A stretch of 46,385 nucleotides of DNA from Oligosphaeraceae bacterium (GTDB lineage Bacteria > Verrucomicrobiota > Lentisphaeria > Oligosphaerales > Oligosphaeraceae), in assembly GCA_012799725.1 (NCBI GenBank), contig JAAZKR010000046.1:1-46385 (forward strand), in the 5' to 3' direction. Every line of letters starts with the position of its first letter. The first letter of the stretch is position 1. This document shows, piece after piece, positions 1-6,526 of the stretch. Made by a program: the position numbers and the translations under genes. The notes under the pieces were generated by a model. That model had not been told where the DNA came from, did no database searches, and was given only the letters and a program-made list of their open reading frames with translations.

Positions 1-30
1 ATAGAGCCGCCACCCGATGCCTTGTCCTGA

Positions 31-65
31 AAATCTGCGTACATCTGTGTAATCTACGGATAAAA
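31..65. repeat. ATCTGCG-type tandem-word repeat, copy 1
   Basis: Three imperfect copies of an ATCTGCGTA-like word in a row, ending in GGATAAAA. The same pattern recurs in the gaps at 12163, 13500, 17594, 28728 and 30676, so it is a dispersed family. Function unknown; it lies in noncoding DNA downstream of the beta-propeller gene. Confidence 0.7.
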
Positions 66-138
66 TGCCGCTTGAATACTTTGAAACGGGGTTGGCTATT
101 TTTGGGAACCGTGCTCTGTAGTCTATGGGACGGCTGTG

Positions 139-194
139 ACAAAATTTCGCACATTTACAATATTTACTACTATCACAAGATTTTGCACATTAAC
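139..194 (-). repeat. Two tandem copies of the GTTAATGTGCGAA..TTTTGTGAT element
   Basis: On the plus strand the copies run 139-158 and 175-194, each of the form ACAA(A/G)ATTT(C/T)GCACATT(T/A)AC. The second copy begins at the stop codon of the gene at 194-1369. Related copies lie at 3977-4003 and, degraded, at 17560 and 29280; partial TTTTGTGATGAAC pieces occur near 1716 and 10289. Most sit just outside gene ends. Confidence 0.55.
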
Positions 195-1369
195 TATTTT
201 TTCGTAAATTTGCTGACATCGATCAGGTACATTTGTCGCGAGCCTTCATGGATCGAGTCGATGCAGACGAAGCGGTCGTCGCGCGACCAGTTGGGATGCA
301 GATCACATCGGGTGGGTATGGGATAAGCCGGATCGGCATAAAATGAGCCGATTTCGAATGCTTCCCGATTATCGAGGTCATACAGGAACAGGCGTCGGCA
401 ATGATCTTCGAGCGGGTAGCTGTCGGTCAGCATCCATTTGCCGTCGGACGAGTAGGAGCAATGGCCGTCACCTGGGAAGACATCCTTTGCGATGAGTTCG
501 GTCTGATGCGTCTGATCGGTGTAATGGTAGTATTGCCAGCCATGCGTATAGCGGTTTGAAAAATTGATGATCGTATTCTTGCCGGTCCAAGTGTAATGGC
601 TGCTCATATTTTCGAGATTCAGCGGCCAGATGTCGGAGCCATCCCGATTGGCGGTAAACATATGGGTCAGATGCCAGCCGGGGCTGCCATCCTTGTTCCA
701 CAAGCGCCAGCGATGGAAAAAGGCAATGCGGCGGCTGTCGGGGCTGAACAGCATATGATTGAACCAGCCCGGCGTGCCCTCCATGTCCGAACGGTAATAC
801 TTCTCCGTTACCTCGGCAATACTTATCACCAATTTCGATGTATTGTTTTTCAGGTCAACCAGAAAAACACCGTCCTGATCTGGGCATTTCACTTTTTCGT
901 ATGGATCCCTTCCGCCGGGATAGCCATATCCGGGGCGTTCCCGGTCCAGGCGTGAGAAACTCAGGCTCAAGGCCCATTTTCCATCGGGGCTGAGGCAGTA
1001 TATCGGTCGGCAGATTGTCTGCTTCTCGCCGGTATGCAGATCCAGGATTCTTGCGACGAAGTGATCCCCTTCGCGGTCATTGTAGATGACTTTCGTCTTT
1101 GCATCATTGAGCCACTGGAACATGCAGCCCTGCTGCCAGCACCAGGCATCACTTTCCGCCAGCGGGATAAAACGCTCCTTATCTTGCAGGTCAACCATGC
1201 CCAGCGACAGCTTTTCACCGGGAACCGGCTGCCGCGCGACAAAATCAATTTCCTGAGCCAGCAGATACCGACCGGACTGATCCCAGGGGAACTTGTCAAA
1301 ATACCCAAAAAAATAGTGTTTCGGGCCATGCGTAATACGCCGCGCCGGAAGATGCTGTTTTTGAATCAT
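194..1369 (-). CDS. PD40/TolB-type beta-propeller protein, oligogalacturonate lyase-like
   Basis: A 391-residue protein without an obvious signal peptide. It opens with a GYFDKFPWDQSGRYLLAQE segment and then has repeated WD40-like (PD40) blades, for example YCLSPDGKWALS, MLFSPDSRRIAFF, SYSSDGKWMLTD and HPNWSRDDRFVCID. These SPDG/SxDG repeats define a TolB-like propeller, the fold used by oligogalacturonate lyases and many uncharacterised sugar-processing proteins of PVC bacteria. The start at 1369 follows a GAGG-containing ribosome site. An open frame continues upstream to 1609 but that part is the tail of a decayed LacI regulator read out of frame. Substrate is not visible; a lyase or sugar-binding role is inference. 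Next to a sugar-responsive regulator remnant, a carbohydrate role is likely. Confidence 0.75.
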   Translation of the reverse strand: MIQKQHLPARRITHGPKHYFFGYFDKFPWDQSGRYLLAQEIDFVARQPVPGEKLSLGMVDLQDKERFIPLAESDAWCWQQGCMFQWLNDAKTKVIYNDREGDHFVARILDLHTGEKQTICRPIYCLSPDGKWALSLSFSRLDRERPGYGYPGGRDPYEKVKCPDQDGVFLVDLKNNTSKLVISIAEVTEKYYRSDMEGTPGWFNHMLFSPDSRRIAFFHRWRLWNKDGSPGWHLTHMFTANRDGSDIWPLNLENMSSHYTWTGKNTIINFSNRYTHGWQYYHYTDQTHQTELIAKDVFPGDGHCSYSSDGKWMLTDSYPLEDHCRRLFLYDLDNREAFEIGSFYADPAYPIPTRCDLHPNWSRDDRFVCIDSIHEGSRQMYLIDVSKFTKK

Positions 1370-1380
1370 GGCAGATATCC

Positions 1381-1680
1381 TCAAGTCGATTGACGCACGA
1401 TCAGTGTTTGCAGGATGCGTTCCCGCTTGGCCGGGCCCGGTTTCCTCGTTGCGCAGACGTCGGATCATCATATTCCAGACCGTTTTACTGAAAAGGCCGT
1501 TGTCATAGCCGACCGTAGTGAGCGGCGGCTCCGTATATTGTCCAAAAACAATATTGTCAAAGCCGGCCACTGCGCACTGCTGCGGAACGGAAATATGATG
1601 TTTGCGCAAAGCGGCAAGAAAACCGATCGCGCCCAGATCATTGGACGCAATGACCGCATCCGGAAGTTCTTTCTCTTGTC
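1381..1680 (-). pseudogene. Remnant of a LacI-family regulator, C-terminal end only
   Basis: Reading backwards from about 1680 the frame gives DAVIASNDLGAIGFLAAL then VPQQCAVAGFDN, the typical effector-domain end of LacI/GalR repressors. After an EET/GPG stretch (near 1435) the frame must shift by one base to recover the usual tail ERILQTLIVRQST and its stop at 1381-1383. A stop codon lies immediately upstream of the remnant, so the DNA-binding domain and most of the effector domain are gone. The remnant ends 11 bases before the start of the beta-propeller gene, so it probably once regulated that gene. Broken by both truncation and frameshift. Confidence 0.8.
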
Positions 1681-1702
1681 AAATTTTCATTTCAAACAAC
1701 AG

Positions 1703-1894
1703 TTAATATACAACGTTTTGTGATGAACTTAGGGCGCCCGGTGCCCACAACTCATTTTCCCGCAGAAGGCGTTTAAAACACAGAAACATATAGAGGGTAC
1801 AGCTCTGGCGAATCAGCAGAATCAATCCATATTGCTTTTTTCGTATAGCTGCCCCGATCTCAAAACCGCACGCTACCAGGATTTTGCGCATCAT
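1703..1894 (-). CDS. Small hypothetical protein coupled to the heptosyltransferase gene
   Basis: A 63-residue frame whose ATG overlaps the TGA stop of the upstream glycosyltransferase gene (ATGA overlap), an arrangement typical of translational coupling. It has a basic N-terminus, a hydrophobic stretch around residues 22-40 and no recognisable family. Its last codons run through the TTTTGTGATGAAC repeat near 1716-1730, so it may be the shortened start of a longer former gene. It could be a chance frame; the overlap is the only positive evidence. Confidence 0.35.
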   Translation of the reverse strand: MMRKILVACGFEIGAAIRKKQYGLILLIRQSCTLYMFLCFKRLLRENELWAPGALSSSQNVVY

Positions 1895-2973
1895 TTAAGA
1901 TTTGTGCCCGGCTGCACGACACTGCATAGACTGGCATATACTTGTCGGGGCGTAACTTGGTGCAGGCAATGGTATTTTTGCTCCTCGGGCAATGGGCAGA
2001 AGCGCTTGAAGCATGGACGACACTGAGCCGTGGAGATTTCCAGTCGCCATTTGCCGCCTATAGGGCCGGTGGCTACTGGATCAGTGGAACCAAAGATAGC
2101 GACGCCATGCGCACCCAAACCGGCACCTAAGTGCATGATGCCGCTGTCATTGGCTACAATCGCCTGTACATTGGCCAAAATAGACATCAGGGCAGTCAAA
2201 TTGGTCTTGTGCACTAAATTAAGCACCTCGGGACAGGCCGCCGCGATTTCCGCACCAGCGGGAATCTCCTTTTTTGCTCCAAGCAAAACCACCTTGCCGC
2301 CCTGCTCCTGCCAACGCATAGCTATTTCGCTAAAATAGACTGCCGGCCATTGTTTGGCCGGCCCATAGGCCGCACCTGGCGCCAAAGCCAACCAGCGTTC
2401 CTGCTTGCTGATGCCGAACTGCATGGCTAATTCCGGATCATGACGCAAAGGTGGGCAATCTGCCTCAAGACGTGGCGATCCCAACGTGGAAATTAACTGC
2501 AAATAATATGAAAGCTGATGGAGTTTACCGATATTTTCGCCGCGTTTCCATTCAGGAATACGATGGTTGAGCAGCAACGAACGCCATCTGCCACGTCGGC
2601 CTATGCGCAGAGGCACTCCACAACGAAATACGTCCAAAGCAGAACCAAATGAATTGGGCAGCACCATTGCCACGCCGGGATTAAGGCTGCGTACCTGCTG
2701 TATTTCAGCGCTGCTGATGCGTTTGCCCTGCATGGGGATGACTGCATCCACCCAGGGGCAGGCGCGCCAAATCTCAGCCAAGGCTGCGGGCGTCAACACA
2801 AAAAGTCCGCATGTTTCCGGCATCATACGTTTCAACTGATATGCTGCCGGCAGGGTCATAAGCAGATCGCCCAGCCAATTAGTGCTACGCAGCAGCAGTC
2901 CTTCCTGCCAGCGTGGCGCGGCGATTTCTGGTATATGCGGCTCGAGCCGGCGCAATTCCGGTTTATATAGCAC
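1891..2973 (-). CDS. waaF: ADP-heptose:LPS heptosyltransferase-like glycosyltransferase (GT9)
   Basis: A 360-residue GT9 protein. Glycosyltransferase family 9 enzymes add heptose to the inner core of lipopolysaccharide in the cytoplasm. Family marks are LLRSTNWLGDLLMTLPA at residues 27-43 with the conserved Asp36, and the nucleotide-sugar binding segment IVANDSGIMHLGAGLG followed by AIFGSTDP. The C-terminal Cys-rich part with CRPCFKRFCPLP is characteristic of RfaF (heptosyltransferase II). Length fits the family. The start overlaps the last 11 bases of accD, so the two are probably co-translated. Use of waaF is by resemblance; donor and acceptor are not proven. Confidence 0.85.
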   Translation of the reverse strand: MLYKPELRRLEPHIPEIAAPRWQEGLLLRSTNWLGDLLMTLPAAYQLKRMMPETCGLFVLTPAALAEIWRACPWVDAVIPMQGKRISSAEIQQVRSLNPGVAMVLPNSFGSALDVFRCGVPLRIGRRGRWRSLLLNHRIPEWKRGENIGKLHQLSYYLQLISTLGSPRLEADCPPLRHDPELAMQFGISKQERWLALAPGAAYGPAKQWPAVYFSEIAMRWQEQGGKVVLLGAKKEIPAGAEIAAACPEVLNLVHKTNLTALMSILANVQAIVANDSGIMHLGAGLGAHGVAIFGSTDPVATGPIGGKWRLEISTAQCRPCFKRFCPLPEEQKYHCLHQVTPRQVYASLCSVVQPGTNLK

Positions 2974-3811
2974 GCCCGCCTCCCAGATAATGCAGCAAGA
3001 GTCCCAATTCCCGGCGTAATTTTTTGCGTTCCACGATACGATCTATAAAACCATGTTCGAGCAGGAACTCGGCGCTTTGGAAGCCCTCGGGCAGATCGGC
3101 TTGTGTGGTTTGCTTGATAACGCGCGGGCCGGCAAAGCCTATCAAGGCCTTGGGTTCAGCCAGAATGATGTCGCCCAATGATGCAAAGCTGGCAGTGACC
3201 CCACCGGTAGTAGGATTAGTCAGAATAATGATCAGGGGCAGTCCAGCCTCATCATGACGCATGACAGCTGCCGAGGTCTTAGCCATCTGCATCAGGCTCA
3301 GTATACCCTCCTGCATGCGTGCACCACCGCTGGCAGTGACAATCAGAGCCGGCAAACTGCGTTGTACAGCCATTTCGAGCATACGGGTGATTTTCTCCCC
3401 CACCGCTGAGCCCATGCTAGCGCCCATAAAACGAAAGTCCATTGCCGCCAAGGCGTAAGGTATGCGATTCAGTGTTGCGCTGCCGCATACCACCGCCTCC
3501 TGCAAATTAGTCTTCTGCTTAGAGCTGAGCAATTTCTCAGCATAAGAGCCATCGCCAGAGAAATTCAGCGGGTCACAGGAATGCAGGCTGGGGTCAATTT
3601 CCTGAAAGCTATCAGGGTCCACCAGCATTTTGATGCGTTGGGCTGCGGTCAACGAGAAATGGAAGCCACAGCTTGGGCAGACTTGCAGGTTTTCCTCCAA
3701 CGAGCTTTGATAAAGCAGTTCGGAGCATGACTTGCAGTTTAGCCATAGTCCGGCAGGTATATCACTTTTGACCTGCTGATTATTGGCAGTGGTATTGTTT
3801 GGGCTTGACAT
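2963..3811 (-). CDS. accD: Acetyl-CoA carboxylase carboxyltransferase subunit beta
   Basis: A 282-residue protein forming, with AccA, the carboxyltransferase that moves CO2 from biotin to acetyl-CoA to give malonyl-CoA for fatty acid synthesis. The N-terminal zinc ribbon is visible as Cys26, Cys29, Cys45 and Cys48 (CKSC then CPSCG). The crotonase-like core has the GSAVGEKITRMLE region and the oxyanion-forming TASGGARMQEGILSLMQMAK stretch, then NPTTGGVTASFA. An in-frame start exists further upstream at 3910, but the ATG at 3811 with a GGAAAGTGG site gives the normal family length. The gene heads a minus-strand operon with the heptosyltransferase, linking fatty acid and LPS synthesis. Confidence 0.95.
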   Translation of the reverse strand: MSSPNNTTANNQQVKSDIPAGLWLNCKSCSELLYQSSLEENLQVCPSCGFHFSLTAAQRIKMLVDPDSFQEIDPSLHSCDPLNFSGDGSYAEKLLSSKQKTNLQEAVVCGSATLNRIPYALAAMDFRFMGASMGSAVGEKITRMLEMAVQRSLPALIVTASGGARMQEGILSLMQMAKTSAAVMRHDEAGLPLIIILTNPTTGGVTASFASLGDIILAEPKALIGFAGPRVIKQTTQADLPEGFQSAEFLLEHGFIDRIVERKKLRRELGLLLHYLGGGRAI

Positions 3812-3976
3812 GATTAGCCACTTTCCAGATGAATAAAACACTAGGCAATAAATAATATAACCCCGGTTCCATCGAACGTGGTGGCTGCCTGCCTTTTGTC
3901 GCTGACTCAAGCCCAGCGTAATGGTTTAGCCTCCTGCAATAGCCGGACATGTTGTGTTTCAAGCGAAAAGGCATTC

Positions 3977-4003
3977 GTTAATGTGCGAAGTTTTGTGATG
4001 AAC
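3977..4003 (+). repeat. GTTAATGTGCGAAGTTTTGTGATGAAC repeat, most complete copy
   Basis: This copy joins both halves of the element seen separately elsewhere: a GTTAATGTGCGAA half (also at 139-194 in opposite orientation) and a TTTTGTGATGAAC half (also near 1716 and 10289). It lies in the divergent gap between accD and the pseudopilin operon. Confidence 0.5.
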
Positions 4004-4039
4004 ACGAATAGCTTCAGCGCAAGGCATATTTGTCATTGG

Positions 4040-4164
4040 CCGTTGGTGGCCATCAGTCAGGGACTAAGCCCTGGGAGCGTGACAGGACTCATGGAGCCAT
4101 GCCATGATGCATAACCCCGGGTGACTAAGCCCGAAGAGCAAGGGAGCCCGAGCCAGGATCACCC
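4040..4164 (+). other. Possible structured RNA leader upstream of the pseudopilin operon
   Basis: Several nested inverted repeats are packed in this gap: CAGGG..CCCTG at about 4058-4073, CATG..CATG near 4090-4104, CGGG..CCCG at about 4118-4133, and an outer GGGTGA (4119-4124) pairing with TCACCC (4159-4164). The word GACTAAGCCC occurs twice, at about 4063 and 4123, each inside a hairpin. No match to a riboswitch class I know; it was compared by eye with the GEMM consensus and does not fit. Leader RNA of the downstream operon is an inference. Confidence 0.3.
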
Positions 4165-4254
4165 AAAAAAATCAGCGTCCGCAAGAGCGCCATAACATGA
4201 TGGTTTTCAGTCGGGTCAATCGGATCGATCTAGAAAGTCACTCATTGCCGCAAA

Positions 4255-4458
4255 GTGGCTATGAATACTGAAAGTGCGCAATCTGGCAACCCGAGAAAAA
4301 CTACTCTATTAGCTTATCGCCCTAATTCTTCCACTGGAAAAATGTGGCACTTACTTGAAATCGCACAAAATAATGAGTATAGTAACCTTGACGCAGACGG
4401 AACATTGCGTACAAGAGCTCAGCTGGCAGCATACCTTGAGGAGTCCTCATGCCCATAA
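4255..4458 (+). CDS. Small hypothetical protein at the head of the pseudopilin operon
   Basis: A 67-residue hydrophilic protein with no signal peptide or recognised domain. It starts at GTG (4255) or ATG (4261), and its end overlaps the first pseudopilin gene by 10 bases. The overlap and the position support a real operon leader gene. No family is recognised and it may be a fortuitous frame. Confidence 0.4.
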   Translation: MAMNTESAQSGNPRKTTLLAYRPNSSTGKMWHLLEIAQNNEYSNLDADGTLRTRAQLAAYLEESSCP

Positions 4459-5117
4459 ATACCATAGCATCGTACCCCAGAGGCACCCGTAGACACTGCT
4501 TCACCCTGGTGGAACTCATGGTTGCGCTCATCATCATAGGCGTGTTGCTGCTGGTATTGGCACCGGCTTTCAACAGGCTAATGACCGGCAACGCAGTGAG
4601 TTCTGCCGAAAGAATGCTGAGCAGCCAGTTCGCCTTGGCCAGGGCTGAGGCCGCCAGCCGCAGATGCGAAGTAGCCATTGTTATCTACGATGAGAACACT
4701 GCCGCCGGCGCCACAAAAATCGCCAATCCCTCTTCGTTCCGAGCCGCGTACAACAACGGCGGCACTTGGGAATGGCTGCCAGGCAGCCAACAAACTTGGT
4801 TGCCGACCGGAGCAGTGGTCGGCAGAGTTTTACTCGGCACCGCCGCTGACGTACCCGCGCCGGTACCCGGCAGCCCTATACCGGACCTGCCAAATACAAC
4901 AACCGGTGTAACTGTACAAATTGACGGCGTTGATTTCCCTGCCGTCATCTTCAAGCCCAACGGACGTCTGGCACAAGACGTAGTTTTAACCATAATCGAG
5001 GCGGTTTATATTCCCGGCCAGGGATTGACAGCACGCAATGACAATTACTGCCGCATTCTGGAAGTCAGCCAATATACCGGCAGAGTCACCATCTCCCAAA
5101 AGGAGGCAACGCCATGA
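4449..5117 (+). CDS. Type II secretion/type IV pilus pseudopilin, GspH/FimT-like
   Basis: A 222-residue prepilin-like protein. A short basic leader ends in the class III signal RRHCFTLVELMVALIIIGVL, in which prepilin peptidase cuts before Phe and Glu+5 (VE) is kept; a hydrophobic helix follows to about residue 42. Downstream the SAERMLSSQFALARAEAASR segment resembles the FimT/GspH helix. The cleavage residue is Cys in place of the usual Gly (HC/FTLVE), which is unusual. The ribosome site GAGGAGT precedes the ATG. It is first of an H-I-J-K-like gene set that would form a pseudopilus tip in the inner membrane and periplasm. Confidence 0.8.
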   Translation: MPINTIASYPRGTRRHCFTLVELMVALIIIGVLLLVLAPAFNRLMTGNAVSSAERMLSSQFALARAEAASRRCEVAIVIYDENTAAGATKIANPSSFRAAYNNGGTWEWLPGSQQTWLPTGAVVGRVLLGTAADVPAPVPGSPIPDLPNTTTGVTVQIDGVDFPAVIFKPNGRLAQDVVLTIIEAVYIPGQGLTARNDNYCRILEVSQYTGRVTISQKEATP

Positions 5118-5740
5118 AATCAGCACAGAAGCAACTGTCTGCCTTCACCATGGTTGAATTGCTGTTAGCCATGGGGGTTTGTGTTATCGGCATTTGTGGC
5201 ATTATGGTGCTCTTCCCCGTTGGCGCAACCGCCAGCCGTGATGCCGCCATGGAAACATACGCCGCCAATGCAGCAGACCAAATGCTGGGCTGCCTTAAAT
5301 ACGCCATAACACAAAATGCCACTGAGTGGGACAAATATATCATTGCGGAAGGCGCAACAGCCACAGGAACAAGCTTGCCTGACGACAATCCAAGTAACAA
5401 AGAAAATCCAACTACACCCTATAATTTGCAAGATACCGCCGTCTGGTCAACCAGCCTTGGTGTTGTCGCTGACAATATCTTCAAGCACAATACCAACAAC
5501 GGGGTTTTCCAAATCATCAGTTGCCGGGACGATTCACCTGCCGTTAATTCACCCAATGTAGACTTCCGTGCCATCATGAATGTTTGGCGAAAGGATGTTA
5601 CTGTCGGTGCTGTCACTTTGCCCCACAGGATGGCTATTCAATTAAATGTTGAGGTAAGCTGGCCGGCGGCTCTGCCATACAATGCTCGTCAAAAGAGCAC
5701 TTTTATACTTGAGGTCTTCAATCCGAACTACAGCCCTTAA
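5114..5740 (+). CDS. Prepilin-like protein, GspI/PilV-like
   Basis: A 208-residue protein with the prepilin signal SAFTMVELLLAMGVCVIGIC near the N-terminus, Glu+5 present, and a single N-terminal hydrophobic helix. Ala takes the -1 position where Gly is usual. The start overlaps the preceding stop as ATGA and follows a strong AAGGAGG site. By order (second after an H-like protein) and length it fits the GspI/PilV minor pseudopilin position. The rest is not conserved enough to recognise. Confidence 0.75.
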   Translation: MKSAQKQLSAFTMVELLLAMGVCVIGICGIMVLFPVGATASRDAAMETYAANAADQMLGCLKYAITQNATEWDKYIIAEGATATGTSLPDDNPSNKENPTTPYNLQDTAVWSTSLGVVADNIFKHNTNNGVFQIISCRDDSPAVNSPNVDFRAIMNVWRKDVTVGAVTLPHRMAIQLNVEVSWPAALPYNARQKSTFILEVFNPNYSP

Positions 5741-5757
5741 TGATGAAGGGGGGCCTT

Positions 5758-6495
5758 ATGCGATACACAAACAAGGATAAACGAGCAAGGCACTACACGC
5801 TGATCGAGCTCATGATCGCCATGGCCATACTGGTCATCATGATGGGCTTTTTATTTCAGTTCGTCAATAGTGCCCAAAGACTGTGGAGCGCAAGCAGCGG
5901 CACAGAGGATAGCTTCGACCGTGCACACCTTTGTTTTGATTACTTGGAAAGAGACTTTATTGGCGCAATCATGCAGGACGAAGAGTCAAATCCCGGAAAA
6001 GGAATAGGCTTCATAATGGATACAAATGAATATGAGGCCACTGCCGCTTCGCCCAACTTCATTTTTTTGCTCGGCCTGGTAAGCCAAGTTGACAGCAATA
6101 ATGCCACAGACACAACTGGCGGCAGTGCAGCCTTCCCGATAATCTATTTCCTGAAGAAAATCACAAATCCGGTCAACAGCAGTGTTTCTTTTAGTCTGTA
6201 TCGCCTGATAATAGATAGCACTATGGCTGGCTTGGCACCCTTTGGCTTCTATGGAGATTCGACCGCCTTTTACAGTCAGGTCAATAGCAGCATGGCGTCT
6301 TTACCTGCCGACAACTCGAGATTGCTCTGCGAAAATATCGCCTCGATAAAACTCGGTGTGCATCCCTCTTCCATGAGCAGCGGCTCTAAGTTGCCAGAAC
6401 TTGTTAAAATCAATCTAAATTTGTTTGACACCGGTGTTAAAGACAGCAGCCAACCTAATACGCGGACTTTTAGCAAAGTGATTATGCTGCAATGA
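5758..6495 (+). CDS. Prepilin-like protein, GspJ/PilW-like
   Basis: A 245-residue protein with the motif RHYTLIELMIAMAILVIMMG, then QRLWSASSGTEDSFDRAHLC and FDYLERDFIGAI, the region where GspJ proteins keep a D-x(2)-RD-like helix. An earlier in-frame ATG at 5740 touches the previous stop, but the ATG at 5758 lies just behind GAAGGGGGG and gives a normal prepilin leader, so it was chosen. In GspH-I-J-K systems the J subunit joins I and K at the pseudopilus tip. Tyr takes the usual -1 Gly position. Confidence 0.72.
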   Translation: MRYTNKDKRARHYTLIELMIAMAILVIMMGFLFQFVNSAQRLWSASSGTEDSFDRAHLCFDYLERDFIGAIMQDEESNPGKGIGFIMDTNEYEATAASPNFIFLLGLVSQVDSNNATDTTGGSAAFPIIYFLKKITNPVNSSVSFSLYRLIIDSTMAGLAPFGFYGDSTAFYSQVNSSMASLPADNSRLLCENIASIKLGVHPSSMSSGSKLPELVKINLNLFDTGVKDSSQPNTRTFSKVIMLQ

Positions 6496-6526
6496 TTTCA
6501 CCATCTTTCCTTCCGTGGAGCAAGCC

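Noticed and set aside
1370-1609. Longer start of the beta-propeller gene
   Set aside because: The upstream 80 codons are a decayed LacI tail in frame by accident; the normal LacI end lies in the neighbouring frame and stops at 1381.
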